Part shown: positions 52,072-61,336 of the stretch, one piece after another
Layout of the letters: every line of letters starts with the position of its first letter
How positions within the stretch are numbered: the first letter of the stretch is position 1
Assembly: GCF_012273015.1 (NCBI RefSeq)
Contig: NZ_CP050954.1
Span: forward strand, 2,830,001 to 2,894,000
Reading direction: 5' to 3'
DNA: 64,000 bases
DNA from: Hymenobacter sp. BT18
Lineage (GTDB): Bacteria > Bacteroidota > Bacteroidia > Cytophagales > Hymenobacteraceae
Program-made: the position numbers and the translations under genes
The notes under the pieces: generated by a model
Seen by the model: only the letters and a program-made list of their open reading frames with translations
Database searches by the model: none
Told to the model about the DNA's origin: nothing

Positions 52072-52617
52072 CTACTCAGTGGGCAGTTGCCAGCCTAGCT
52101 TGCTGATAAAATCCCATAACACCACGCCAGCGGCCACGCTCACGTTCAGGCTGTGTTTGGTGCCGAACTGGGGTATTTCCACCGCGGCGTCGCAGAGGGC
52201 CAGTACTTCATCCTCCACCCCAAACACTTCATTGCCCATGATTAGGGCGTAGCGCTGGTCGGGTAAGGGCTGAAAGGCGGGCAGCAGCTGGCTGCCGGTG
52301 GTTTGTTCTACGGCTACCAGCACGTAGCCTGCGGCTTTCAGCTGCCGCAAGGCCTCTTGGGTGGTAGCCGCGTACTCCCACACCACCGACTCGGTAGAGC
52401 CCAGGGCCGTTTTGGTGATTTCGCGCTGCGGGGGGCGGCCGGTAATGCCGCATAGCCATATTTTTTCGATGGCAAACGCATCGGCGGTGCGGAAGGCCGC
52501 GCCCACATTATGCAGGCTCCGCACGTTGTCGAGGACTAGGGTAAGGGGGAATTTTCGCGTATTTTTGAAGTCTGCCACCGTTAGCCGGTTGAGCTCTTCC
52601 ATCGAGAGTTTGCGCAT
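52072..52617 (-). CDS. TrmH/SpoU-family RNA 2'-O-methyltransferase
   Basis: A 181-residue SPOUT-fold methyltransferase: LVLDNVRSLHNVGAAFRTADAF (motif 1), ALIMGNEVFGVEDEVL (motif 2) and SLNVSVAAGVVLWDFI (motif 3), which form the S-adenosylmethionine knot. The target, tRNA or rRNA, cannot be assigned. It is shorter than full-length rRNA enzymes with L30e domain. ATG 52617; a TACCTTTG box lies only 5 bases upstream of it, so the transcript may be nearly leaderless. Confidence 0.93.
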   Translation of the reverse strand: MRKLSMEELNRLTVADFKNTRKFPLTLVLDNVRSLHNVGAAFRTADAFAIEKIWLCGITGRPPQREITKTALGSTESVVWEYAATTQEALRQLKAAGYVLVAVEQTTGSQLLPAFQPLPDQRYALIMGNEVFGVEDEVLALCDAAVEIPQFGTKHSLNVSVAAGVVLWDFISKLGWQLPTE

Positions 52618-52622
52618 GCCCG

Positions 52623-52630
52623 CAAAGGTA
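52623..52630 (-). promoter_or_regulatory. Putative -7 box (TACCTTTG, minus strand) close to start
   Basis: Exact TAnnTTTG match on the minus strand ending 5 bases before the methyltransferase ATG. If used, transcription would start at or near the start codon. Confidence 0.5.
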
Positions 52631-52671
52631 GGAACGCCCGGCTAGGTGGTAGCTGTTTGGCTTAAGCCGCA

Positions 52672-52734
52672 CTGGCCTGATCATGCTCTTCGCCCTTGCT
52701 TGCGCTGCGCGACCTGCTCAGGATAACAGGCCAG
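52672..52734. repeat. Degenerate relative of the 9.5-kb palindromic element
   Basis: 8-bp inverted ends (CTGGCCTG at 52672-52679, its complement at 52727-52734) flank a segment whose minus strand reads TGTTATCCTGAGCAGG, one base different from the TGTCATCCTGAGC core at 9516. It lies just upstream of mutS. Confidence 0.5.
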
Positions 52735-52760
52735 CCCCATATTCCCGTATTTCCGCTTCC

Positions 52761-55532
52761 GTGAAAATCAAGTCTGCCGATACCAACAAAAAGCCCATCC
52801 GCACGCATGGTTCCCTCGGGCCCGCCCCCGTGGTTGATACTCCGCTGATGAAGCAATACTACCAGCTCAAGCAGCAGCACCCCGGTGCGGTCCTGCTGTT
52901 CCGGGTGGGTGACTTTTACGAAACCTTCGGCGAGGATGCCGTTACAGCCTCGCGCATTCTCGACATCACGCTGACCAAGCGGGGCGCGGGTACCTCTTCC
53001 GAGACGCCGCTAGCGGGCTTTCCCCACCACGCCCTCGACAACTACCTGCCCAAGCTGGTGCGGGCCGGGCAGCGCGTCGCCATCTGCGACCAGCTCGAAG
53101 ACCCGAAAATGGCTAAGGGTCTGGTGAAGCGCGGCATTACCGAGCTGGTCACCCCGGGCGTGAGCCTGCACGACAACGTGCTGGAGCGCAAGAGCAACAA
53201 CTACCTCTGCGCCGTGCACTTCGGCAAGCAGGAGGCCGGCATCAGCTTTCTGGACATCAGCACCGGGGAGTTTCTGGTGGCGCAGGGCACCATCGAGTAC
53301 CTGGGCAAGCTGTTGCAGAACTTCCAGCCCGCCGAGGTACTTTTCTGCAAGAAAAGCCGCGCGGAGTTTGAAGGGCACTTTGGGCCCGACTACTGTCATT
53401 TTGCCTTGGATGAGTGGGTTTTCGGCTTCGACTACGGGCATGATACCCTCACGCGCCACTTCCGCACTACCTCGCTCAAGGGCTTCGGCATTGATGGCCT
53501 GCGCGAGGGTATAACGGCGGCCGGCTGCATCCTGCACTACCTCGCCGAAACCAAGCACACCGATGTGGGGCACATTGGCAGCATCGGGCGGCTGGAGGAA
53601 GACAAGTACGTGTGGCTCGACCGGTTTACGGTGCGCAACCTGGAGCTGGTGCACGCCCAGCACCCCGGCGGCGTGCCCCTCATCGATATCCTCGACCAAA
53701 CCGTGACGCCGATGGGCGCGCGGCTGCTGCGCAAGTGGGTGGTACTGCCGCTCAAAGAGCCCGCCCAGATTCAGCGCCGCCTCGATACCGTGGAGGCGCT
53801 GCTCCAGACGCCCGAGTTGCTCGAAAACCTGCTCCAGCACCTGCGCCAGATCAACGACCTGGAGCGGCTGATTTCCAAGGTGGCCGTGCGGCGCATCAAC
53901 CCGCGGGAGCTGCTGCAGCTGGCCCGCGCCTTGGAAGCCATTGGCCCTATTCGGGCGGAGCTGGCGGCCTCGGGCATCAGGGCGCTGCAAAAGCTGGCCG
54001 ACCAGCTCAACCCCTGCCAGGCGCTGCGGGAAGAAATCCGGGCGAAAGTGCGGGAAGATGCCCCTATCCTCACCAACCAGGGCGGCGTGCTCAACGATGG
54101 GGTAGACCAGGAGCTTGACGAGCTGCGCGCCATGGCCTTTTCGGGCAAGGACTACCTCTTCCAGCTCCAGCAGCGGGCCATTCAGGAAACGGGAATATCG
54201 TCGCTGAAAGTGGCCTACAATAAGGTGTTCGGCTACTACCTCGAAGTGACGAATGCCCACAAGGATAAGGTGCCGGCCTCCTGGATTCGGAAGCAGACGC
54301 TGGTGAATGCCGAGCGGTACATCACCGAGGAGCTGAAAACCTACGAGGAGAAAATCCTCCACGCCGAGGAGCGGCTGTTCGTCATCGAGCAGAATATTTA
54401 CAACGACCTGGTGCTGTTTGCGGCCGAGTACGTAGCCCAGATTCAGCAGAACGCCCGCGCTATTGGGGTTGCCGACTGCCTAGCCTCGTTTGCCGCTACC
54501 GCCCGCCAGCACCGCTACGTGAAGCCTACTGTGGATGACAGCACGCTGCTTGACATTCGGGCGGGGCGCCACCCCGTGATTGAGCGCCAGCTGCCCCCCG
54601 GTGAGCAGTACATTCCCAACGACATCCGGCTAGACCAGGACGAGCAGCAGATTGTGGTGATAACCGGGCCGAACATGGCTGGCAAGTCGGCCCTGCTGCG
54701 GCAAACGGCCCTCATTGTGCTGCTGGCCCAGATCGGCTCCTTCGTGCCCGCCGATGCCGCCCACATCGGCGTTATCGACAAGATCTTCACCCGCGTGGGG
54801 GCCTCCGACAACCTGAGCAAGGGCGAAAGCACCTTCATGGTGGAAATGACGGAAACGGCCAGCATCCTCAACAACCTGTCCGACCGCAGCCTGGTGCTGA
54901 TGGACGAAATTGGGCGCGGTACCAGCACCTACGACGGCATCAGCATTGCCTGGGCTATTGTGGAGCACCTGCACAACTGGCCCAAGGCCCGGGCCAAAAC
55001 CCTGTTTGCTACCCACTACCACGAGCTCAACCAGCTGGCCGACGACTGCCCGCGGGTGCGCAACTACAATGTGGCCGTGAAAGAAGCTGATGGTCGCATT
55101 CTGTTTCTGCGCAAGCTGCGGGAGGGAGGCTCCGAGCATAGCTTCGGAATTCACGTGGCCCGCATGGCGGGCATGCCCACCTCCGTGGTGTTGCGGGCCA
55201 ATGAGATTATGCACCACCTGGAGCAGGAGCGCGCCTCCGCCGGCGTAGACACTGACGGGGCAACGGAGTTCGATGAAGTACTGGCCGGCCTAGACGTAGC
55301 CCCGGCACCAGTAGCTACGCCCGAGGCAGCACGGCCGGGGCCTCGGGCCCAGCCCGCGGCGGCGGTGCACTCTGCGCCCCGGCCCAGCCTGCAGCTCAGT
55401 ATGTTCGAGCCCGCCGACCCGGCCCTCGAGCGTATCCGAGAGCTGCTAGAAAGCCTGGATGTAAACACCCTTACCCCCATTGAGGCGCTGCTAAAGCTCA
55501 ACGAGCTAAAGCTGGCTACCCGCAGCAAGTAA
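52761..55532 (+). CDS. mutS: DNA mismatch repair protein MutS
   Basis: A 923-residue mismatch sensor. Mismatch-binding domain with the Phe-x-Glu motif in VGDFYETFGEDA (Phe52, Glu54); connector, lever and clamp domains; ATPase with Walker A GPNMAGKSALLRQ (about residue 636), Walker B LVLMDEIGRGTSTYDG, and ATHYHELNQL. The C-terminal region has an Ala/Pro-rich linker and the SLDVNTLTPIEALLKLNELK dimerisation helix. The start GTG 52761 is chosen over an ATG at 52683, because the upstream frame reads through the repeat; an ATG at 52848 would cut conserved residues. MutL is not in the window. Confidence 0.96.
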   Translation: MKIKSADTNKKPIRTHGSLGPAPVVDTPLMKQYYQLKQQHPGAVLLFRVGDFYETFGEDAVTASRILDITLTKRGAGTSSETPLAGFPHHALDNYLPKLVRAGQRVAICDQLEDPKMAKGLVKRGITELVTPGVSLHDNVLERKSNNYLCAVHFGKQEAGISFLDISTGEFLVAQGTIEYLGKLLQNFQPAEVLFCKKSRAEFEGHFGPDYCHFALDEWVFGFDYGHDTLTRHFRTTSLKGFGIDGLREGITAAGCILHYLAETKHTDVGHIGSIGRLEEDKYVWLDRFTVRNLELVHAQHPGGVPLIDILDQTVTPMGARLLRKWVVLPLKEPAQIQRRLDTVEALLQTPELLENLLQHLRQINDLERLISKVAVRRINPRELLQLARALEAIGPIRAELAASGIRALQKLADQLNPCQALREEIRAKVREDAPILTNQGGVLNDGVDQELDELRAMAFSGKDYLFQLQQRAIQETGISSLKVAYNKVFGYYLEVTNAHKDKVPASWIRKQTLVNAERYITEELKTYEEKILHAEERLFVIEQNIYNDLVLFAAEYVAQIQQNARAIGVADCLASFAATARQHRYVKPTVDDSTLLDIRAGRHPVIERQLPPGEQYIPNDIRLDQDEQQIVVITGPNMAGKSALLRQTALIVLLAQIGSFVPADAAHIGVIDKIFTRVGASDNLSKGESTFMVEMTETASILNNLSDRSLVLMDEIGRGTSTYDGISIAWAIVEHLHNWPKARAKTLFATHYHELNQLADDCPRVRNYNVAVKEADGRILFLRKLREGGSEHSFGIHVARMAGMPTSVVLRANEIMHHLEQERASAGVDTDGATEFDEVLAGLDVAPAPVATPEAARPGPRAQPAAAVHSAPRPSLQLSMFEPADPALERIRELLESLDVNTLTPIEALLKLNELKLATRSK

Positions 55533-55610
55533 CCGTTGTTTCGGGCCACCGGCCCAGCAGTATATTGCCCCCGCATTAACTTTCTTTGCCCCCTCACTAC
55601 ATCGTTGATT

Positions 55611-56111
55611 ATGATTATTCGTCGCGGCACCGAAGCCGATTTGCCCCGCGTGCATGAGCTTATCGTCGAGCTGGCCATCTACGAGCGCGCCCCCGAGGAA
55701 GTCACCAACACGCTGGACGACATGCGCCGCGACGGATTCGGACCTCAGCCAATTTTTGGGTTCTTCGTGGCCGAGTCGCCAGAGCAGGGCATTCTGGGCA
55801 TTGCGCTGTACTATACCGCCTACTCCACCTGGAAAGGACGGATGCTGTACCTCGAAGACCTGGTGGTAACGGAAGCCGCCCGCGGCACCGGCCTGGGCAA
55901 ACTGCTGTTTGACGCCGTGGTGGCCGAAGCCCGCCGCACCGGGGCCCACCGCCTGCGCTGGCAGGTGCTGGAATGGAACGAGCCCGCCATCGGCTTCTAC
56001 AAAAAAATCGGCGCCAACCTCGACCCCGAGTGGCACAATGGCACCCTCACGGCCGCAGAGTTGGCGGCCTACGCCTGTCACCCGGACGTGGAAGCAGCCG
56101 TGCGCGGGTAG
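55611..56111 (+). CDS. GNAT-family acetyltransferase, SSAT-like (diamine N-acetyltransferase type)
   Basis: A 166-residue enzyme with features of the spermidine/thialysine acetyltransferase group: IIRRGTEADLPRVHELIVELA, YERAPEEV, IALYYTAYSTWKGRMLYLEDLVV, RGTGLGKLLFDAVV (acetyl-CoA loop), and WQVLEWNEPAIGFYKKIGA. Acceptor, a polyamine or an amino acid derivative, is not proven. ATG 55611. It ends 8 bases before the stop of the convergent oxidase gene. Confidence 0.9.
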   Translation: MIIRRGTEADLPRVHELIVELAIYERAPEEVTNTLDDMRRDGFGPQPIFGFFVAESPEQGILGIALYYTAYSTWKGRMLYLEDLVVTEAARGTGLGKLLFDAVVAEARRTGAHRLRWQVLEWNEPAIGFYKKIGANLDPEWHNGTLTAAELAAYACHPDVEAAVRG

Positions 56112-56118
56112 ATTGGGT

Positions 56119-57366
56119 TTAGGCGTTTTGCAGCGGGACCGGGGCATACGTGGCCGTGGTAGCCGCCCGTACGCGGGCGTACCAGATTTCGGCGGCCACC
56201 AGCCACGCCCCACCCACGCCCGCCGCAAGGCCAAGCCACGCGGTATGGTAGGTGAAGGCCAGTACCAGGCCCAGCGTGGCCAGCAGGCGCACCGGCTCCA
56301 GCTGCGTAGCCCAGCGGCGGTTCTCAAACAGGCCGCCGCAGGCTACTACCGCCCAGCCTATCCAAAGTGCCGTAATCAGGCGCAGGGGAGCATTCATATC
56401 TTTCTGGGTGAACAGAAACAAGGCCCCAATACCAATGGTGACGACGTACTGCCCAAATACGTACCAGTTCAGCTGCACCGGGGCCGGGGTATGGTATTTC
56501 TGATACGTGAGCGGGTCTACGGCCGGAATTTCGTAGGGGCCGCCCTGGCTGGCGGGCCGCCAGCCGGGCCGCCCAAACAGTGTGCGTAGCTTGTCGCCGA
56601 GGCCGGGTGTGCGGCTGAGCTGCTGCCACAGCCCCTGATAGTGGCCCAGGTTTGCCCACACCGGGTTCCAGGAGCTGACGGGCACCGTCACGCCGTATAC
56701 CGGCCGTTCCCGTTCGGGCTCAAAGGTGCCAAAGAGCCGGTCCCAGATAATCAGTGCGCCAGCATAGTTCTTATCGATGTACTGCGGGTTGCGGCCATGG
56801 TGGACGCGGTGGTGGGAGGGCGTGTTGAGCACCCATTCCAGCGGACCCAGCCGGCCAATGTACTCGGTATGAATCCAGAACTGGTACAGCGTCACGAAGG
56901 CCGACACGTACACGAAAAACTCCGGCTCGAACCCGATGACGGCCAGGGGCAGGTAGAAGGCAAACGTGAACAGCTCCTGCCAGGAGCCCTGCCGCAAGGC
57001 CACCGAGAGGTTGTAGTCCTCGCTCTGGTGGTGCACCACGTGGCCTCCCCAGAACAAGTTGATTTCGTGGCTCATGCGGTGGGCCCAGTAGTAGCACAAA
57101 TCAGCCAGCACAAACAGCAGGGCGCCCGTAAGCAAGGTGCGGGGCACGTGCCAGATAGCCAGGTGCTGGTAGAGTAGCGCGTAGGCGCCCACGCCCAGCA
57201 CCTTCATAAACACGCCCGTTACCTGCTGGGTGAGGCCGCAGCTGATGTTGGTGAGGGCATCGTGGAAGCGGTAGTGCTTGGTCTGGTGAAATCGTTCGAC
57301 CAGCAGCTCCACCCCAATCAGCAGAAAGTAGATGGGAATGGAAAGGATAATCGGGTTCAAGTTCAT
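56119..57366 (-). CDS. Sterol desaturase/fatty-acid-hydroxylase-family membrane oxidase
   Basis: A 415-residue membrane di-iron protein. The eight-histidine motif is present as HRMSH, HVVHH and HRVHHG, together with WFWIH-like YQFWIHTEYIG. Several helices surround it. The C-terminal 120 residues add further helices (YVVTIGIGALFLFT, LWIGWAVVACGGL), a layout similar to alkylglycerol monooxygenase (TMEM195). Likely reaction is hydroxylation or ether cleavage of a lipid, inferred. ATG 57366. Confidence 0.9.
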   Translation of the reverse strand: MNLNPIILSIPIYFLLIGVELLVERFHQTKHYRFHDALTNISCGLTQQVTGVFMKVLGVGAYALLYQHLAIWHVPRTLLTGALLFVLADLCYYWAHRMSHEINLFWGGHVVHHQSEDYNLSVALRQGSWQELFTFAFYLPLAVIGFEPEFFVYVSAFVTLYQFWIHTEYIGRLGPLEWVLNTPSHHRVHHGRNPQYIDKNYAGALIIWDRLFGTFEPERERPVYGVTVPVSSWNPVWANLGHYQGLWQQLSRTPGLGDKLRTLFGRPGWRPASQGGPYEIPAVDPLTYQKYHTPAPVQLNWYVFGQYVVTIGIGALFLFTQKDMNAPLRLITALWIGWAVVACGGLFENRRWATQLEPVRLLATLGLVLAFTYHTAWLGLAAGVGGAWLVAAEIWYARVRAATTATYAPVPLQNA

Positions 57367-57421
57367 CGGGGGCGGGGTGGGAAGTGGACAAGCAGGGCGA
57401 AGCGCAGGTAAGATAAACAGA

Positions 57422-57449
57422 AAAAGCCGCCTCCAGGGAAGCGGCTTTT
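57422..57449 (-). terminator. Terminator after DUF4286 gene
   Basis: 9-bp perfect arms (57422-57430, 57441-57449), with A and T runs at the ends, between the DUF4286 gene and the downstream oxidase gene on the same strand. Confidence 0.75.
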
Positions 57450-57473
57450 CGTGCCTTCAAGGGTACTGTGAGA

Positions 57474-57776
57474 CTAGTCTACCACTTCCAGCATGGTGCG
57501 GAAGGAGGCAAACCGCCCGGCGAAGTGCTTGTCAATTTCCTGGCGCAGCGCCGGGGCCGCTACCTGCTGATATTCCTCCAGCTGCTCCAGACTCACGCAG
57601 TAGTACTGGGCGGCGTAGGTAACACCCCCGTCTTCCTCGTTGAGCAGGCGGCAGAGCTGGCTTTTCAGGAAAAAGCCGGTAGCCATTACATCCGGCAAAT
57701 GCGTGTCGCGCATGTAAGCTACCCACTGCTCTTCAATTTCCGGGTCGAGGCTGGTGGTGACGTTATACAGAATCAT
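57474..57776 (-). CDS. DUF4286-family protein
   Basis: A 100-residue cytosolic protein starting MILYNVTTSLDPEIEEQWVAYMRDTHLPDV, then LCRLLNEEDGGVTYAAQYYC and a HFAGRFASFRTMLEVVD tail, the pattern of DUF4286, a ferredoxin-like small family of Bacteroidota. No function is known. Confidence 0.9.
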   Translation of the reverse strand: MILYNVTTSLDPEIEEQWVAYMRDTHLPDVMATGFFLKSQLCRLLNEEDGGVTYAAQYYCVSLEQLEEYQQVAAPALRQEIDKHFAGRFASFRTMLEVVD

Positions 57777-57909
57777 GGGGAAAGTCGGCGAAACGGATGA
57801 ATACGACCAAGGGTGCTAGGCTGGAGTACGGTTCTACGGCGCAGGTCTTAGTGCGACAACACAAAGTTCAGGCAAAAATTCCAGTCGCCGGCCTAAACGG
57901 GCGTATGGC

Positions 57910-58365
57910 TCACACCCGCATGGTGTCGAGCAGCACGTGGTCGATGCGCTCCTGGATGGCCGCGGGGGAGAGTTTCTCGCGGATGGCCGCCTGGAGCAGC
58001 CCCGGCAGCTCGGCATCGGAGGCGTAACGCAGGGCGGCTATCTGCTTGAAGGTGAGTTGTTGCTCGAAGGGTTGAAAACTGTCCCGGGTGATTTCGAAGT
58101 AGCGTTGGCGCATTTCCAGCCGAATGATGCGGTCCTGCAGGGTGAGGGCGTAGTGCTGCCGCATCATAATGAGTATGCCCAGTACAATAACGGCTCCGGC
58201 CGCCACGCAAAACCACAGGCGGGCGTTGTTGTCGTCGGCGCCGGCTACGGCTGCGTAGCGCCGTCCGGCATAAAAGGCCATGACCAGCGCCGCTGGCAAC
58301 AGGATAAAATGGTGCGGCGCGTAGAAGCGCACGGTAGGGCGGTTGTTGGGCGAAGAAGAGGGCAT
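57910..58365 (-). CDS. DUF6526-family membrane protein
   Basis: A 151-residue protein with VRFYAPHHFILLPAALVMAFYAG and a second helix (WFCVAAGAVIVLGILIM), then a soluble helical part with QDRIIRLEMRQRYFEITRDSF, LRYASDAELPGLL and AIREKLSPAAIQERI. This is the layout of DUF6526 in Bacteroidota. Function unknown. ATG 58365. Confidence 0.82.
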   Translation of the reverse strand: MPSSSPNNRPTVRFYAPHHFILLPAALVMAFYAGRRYAAVAGADDNNARLWFCVAAGAVIVLGILIMMRQHYALTLQDRIIRLEMRQRYFEITRDSFQPFEQQLTFKQIAALRYASDAELPGLLQAAIREKLSPAAIQERIDHVLLDTMRV

Positions 58366-58470
58366 GAGCTGTGGTCGTGAAAAGCACTGAAATTTTCGAG
58401 CCGCTATATGCTGGGTGCGCGGGGAGCTTGCCTGGCTGAGTACCGACCATCGCCCCGCAGACTTACCGGC

Positions 58471-58854
58471 TTAGGCGCGGGCTGCTTTCCGGGCTTCCTT
58501 GGTGCGCTTCTTTTCTTCTTTCAACAGCCCACGCGCGTCTTTTTCGCGCTGGCGGTCGGCTTTTGCCGCTTCCTGCTGCCGGTGTAGCGTCAGCTTTTGC
58601 TCTTTAAGCTGCTGCTTTTGCTCCTTCATAGCGCGCTTCTGTTCGTTAAGCTGCGCCTTGGAGTCGTGTACGGCGGTACGGGAAGCCGTCGAGGCTTGTT
58701 TCTGAGTGTTCAGGGTGCCTTGGGCAGCGGCGGCCCGGGCTTGCTGCTGCTCCAGCGTAAGCTGGGTGGTATCGGTTACCGCAGGTGTGGTTTGGGCGTG
58801 AGCAGTGGCTACGCTGCAACAGGCAGCGGCTAAAAGCGCAACAAAAAATTTCAT
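58471..58854 (-). CDS. Exported coiled-coil protein
   Basis: A 127-residue protein. The signal peptide ends near TAHAQT. The rest is a charged Lys/Gln/Glu-rich coiled coil (NEQKRAMKEQKQQLKEQKLT and so on), with a basic C-terminus (KKRTKEARKAARA). It probably lies in the periplasm, perhaps binding nucleic acid, peptidoglycan or other proteins; function unknown. ATG 58854 precedes the signal peptide. Confidence 0.7.
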   Translation of the reverse strand: MKFFVALLAAACCSVATAHAQTTPAVTDTTQLTLEQQQARAAAAQGTLNTQKQASTASRTAVHDSKAQLNEQKRAMKEQKQQLKEQKLTLHRQQEAAKADRQREKDARGLLKEEKKRTKEARKAARA

Positions 58855-58960
58855 AGCTACGGTCGAGTTCATAGGAGAATTCGCCCTTAGGTACGGCGCC
58901 CACTCAGCAGAGTTGGGTTCAGCCCACTTAGCCGCTGCAAACAAAAGCCCGTCCGCCGGG

Positions 58961-60235
58961 CTACGCCTCGTCCAGTTCCACGTAATCAAGGTCCTTGCCG
59001 AAGCTTTCGGGCAGGGTACTCACGGCCCAGAAGGCAATGAGCAAGGAAGCCAAACCCACTACGGCCCCGGCCAGCACACGGTTGGGCGCGCCGGGCTGCC
59101 CCAGCGCGGCGGCTGTGTACTGAAAGATGGGCACCAGCAGCACCACCGAGCCCCGGGCAAAGTTGGGAGCCGTGGTAGCCACCGTGGCGCGCAGGTTGGT
59201 GCCGAACTGCTCGGCGGCCACCGTCACGAACAGGGCCCAGAAGCCCACCGCAATGCCCAGCACAAAGCACACGGCGTAAAACACCGTGGGCGAGGCCCCA
59301 CGAATGGCAAACAGGTACACGCCCACCATCAGGCCGCAGAACACCAGAAATATCTGCAGCGCCCGGTTGCGGCTGCGCAGCAGCTGGCTGAGCGTACCGC
59401 TGGCAAAGTCGCCGAAGACCAGCCCAAAATAGCACCAGAACACGCCCAACCCGGCCGTGACGGGTCCGGTCAGGCCCAGGTCTTTGCCGAACTCGGGAGA
59501 AAGGGTAATCAGGATGCCCACCACAAACCACAGCGGCACCCCGATGAGCAGGCACTTGAGGTAGCGGGCCAAGCGTGGGCCATTGGTGAACAGGGCAAAG
59601 AAGTTACCGCGCTCCACCTCACTCTTTTTGGCCTGCTCATACATTCCCGACTCGTACACGCCCACGCGCAAAGCCAGCAGGGCGAGGCCCAGCCCGCCCC
59701 CCACAAAGTAGGCATTGCGCCAGCCGAACTTGTCACCCACCCAGTAGGCGAGCATGGCGCCGGATACGCCCACGGTGGCCACAATCATGGTGCCGTAGCC
59801 GCGCTTTTCCTTAGGCAGGGTTTCCGAAACCAGGGTAATGCCCGCGCCCAGCTCTCCGGCTAGCCCAATGCCGGCAATCAGCCGCAGCCAGGCGTACTGG
59901 TCGATGGTTTGCACGAAGCCGTTGGCAATGTTGGCCAGGGAGTAAATCAGGATGGAACCGAAGAGTACCGAGAGCCGGCCCTTTTTGTCGCCGAGCACGC
60001 CCCACAGAATGCCCCCCAGCAGCATGCCGCCCATTTGCATGTTGATGAGGTAAAGGCCCTGGCTGGTCACTTGGTCGGCGGCTGTAATTCCCAGCTCGTT
60101 GAGGCTGGCGACGCGCACAATGCTGAACAGAATCAGGTCGTAGATGTCGACGAAATAGCCTAGGGCAGCTACCACCACAATGGTGCTGAGCAGACCGGTA
60201 GTTTGGGAAGGAGAGGCAGGCGTAACGGATTTCAT
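58961..60235 (-). CDS. MFS transporter (sugar/acid symporter-like)
   Basis: A 424-residue major-facilitator protein with about 12 helices. MFS loop 2-3 motif is GVLGDKKGRLSVLFGS, and helix 4-5 holds GIGLAGELGAGITLVSETLPKEKRGYG, typical of the metabolite:H+ symporter group (KgtP/ShiA-like). The substrate, perhaps an organic acid, is not identified. ATG 60235. The coiled-coil gene lies 106 bases downstream. Confidence 0.9.
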   Translation of the reverse strand: MKSVTPASPSQTTGLLSTIVVVAALGYFVDIYDLILFSIVRVASLNELGITAADQVTSQGLYLINMQMGGMLLGGILWGVLGDKKGRLSVLFGSILIYSLANIANGFVQTIDQYAWLRLIAGIGLAGELGAGITLVSETLPKEKRGYGTMIVATVGVSGAMLAYWVGDKFGWRNAYFVGGGLGLALLALRVGVYESGMYEQAKKSEVERGNFFALFTNGPRLARYLKCLLIGVPLWFVVGILITLSPEFGKDLGLTGPVTAGLGVFWCYFGLVFGDFASGTLSQLLRSRNRALQIFLVFCGLMVGVYLFAIRGASPTVFYAVCFVLGIAVGFWALFVTVAAEQFGTNLRATVATTAPNFARGSVVLLVPIFQYTAAALGQPGAPNRVLAGAVVGLASLLIAFWAVSTLPESFGKDLDYVELDEA

Positions 60236-60415
60236 GCGGGAGGGAACGTTGCGACCCGCAGATTACGAAGATTTACCGGCATCCTGGCTTCTGTTATCCG
60301 GAGGGGAGCCAGGGGCCAGCAGAATTGTTCCGGCGTATTTTAGCCCGCAGAAGGCGCGGTGGTTTTGCCAGCGTCCTACGTAGCAGCTTAGGCGGTCAGG
60401 CAGCCCCCGCCTTCC

Positions 60416-61336
60416 CTACGCGTCGCAGCAGCCGTGGGCGCCCATCAAGGGGTAGTCATCTTCCAGCTGCACGGTGCAGTGGTGAATGTTGAACTCGTGG
60501 AGCAAATCGTGCTGCAGCTCCCGTAGAAATTGGTTGCTGTTTTGGCCGCCGGGGCGCACCAGGTGCACCGTGAGGGCCGTGTCCTGGGTGCTCAAGGGCC
60601 AGATGTGCAAGTCGTGCAGGGCTGTAACGCCAGGACGGGCCAGTAAAAAGCGCCGCACCGCCCCTACCTCAATTCCGACGGGAGCCGCCTGTAAGCCCAG
60701 CTGCATAGTCTCGCGCAGCAACCCCCAGGAACTGTAGCCCACCACGGCCAGAATTACGAAGCTGATGGCCGGGTCGAGCCAGAGCCAGCCGGTGAAGTAC
60801 ACCAGCGCTCCACCCACCACTACGCCCACCGATACCAGCATGTCGGTGAGCATGTGCAGGTAGGCGCCGCGCACGTTTACGTCGGCCTTCTGCCCGCTCT
60901 GGAAAAGCCAGGCGGTGAAGCCGTTGATGAGCACGCCCAGCCCGGCCAGGGCCATGACGACCGGCCCATTTACCGGGGCCGGGTGGCGCAGGTGGTCGAT
61001 GGTATCCCAAAGAATAAAGCCCAGGGCCAGGTACAAAAGCGCCGCGTTGAGTAGCGCGGCTTGAATAGTGGCGCCCTTGTAGCCGTAGGTGAACCGCTCG
61101 GCCGCCCGGCGTCGGGCCAGCAGCGTGGCGCCCCAGGCCAGGGCCAAGCTTAGCACGTCGCTCAGGTTGTGGCCGGCATCGGAGAGCAGGGCCGAGGAAT
61201 TGGCCCACAAGCCGCCCGCTGCTTCGCCCGCCACAAACAGCAGGTTGAGCGTGATACCCCAGGCAAAGGCCCGCGAGAAATTGCCGTCGGCAGGCGGGCC
61301 GTGGTGGTGGTCGTGTCCGGCGTGGTCGTGGGCCAT
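60416..61336 (-). CDS. Cation diffusion facilitator (CzcD/ZitB-like)
   Basis: A 306-residue inner-membrane metal/H+ antiporter. The N-terminus is His-rich (MAHDHAGHDHHHG). Helix 2 carries DAGHNLSD and helix 5 HMLTDMLVSVG, the His/Asp metal site typical of Zn(II) transporters. A cytosolic ferredoxin-like C-terminal domain (ALHDLHIWPLS) follows and the chain ends HGCCDA, which may bind metal. It is 110 bases downstream of a TonB-dependent receptor in the same orientation. Confidence 0.93.
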   Translation of the reverse strand: MAHDHAGHDHHHGPPADGNFSRAFAWGITLNLLFVAGEAAGGLWANSSALLSDAGHNLSDVLSLALAWGATLLARRRAAERFTYGYKGATIQAALLNAALLYLALGFILWDTIDHLRHPAPVNGPVVMALAGLGVLINGFTAWLFQSGQKADVNVRGAYLHMLTDMLVSVGVVVGGALVYFTGWLWLDPAISFVILAVVGYSSWGLLRETMQLGLQAAPVGIEVGAVRRFLLARPGVTALHDLHIWPLSTQDTALTVHLVRPGGQNSNQFLRELQHDLLHEFNIHHCTVQLEDDYPLMGAHGCCDA

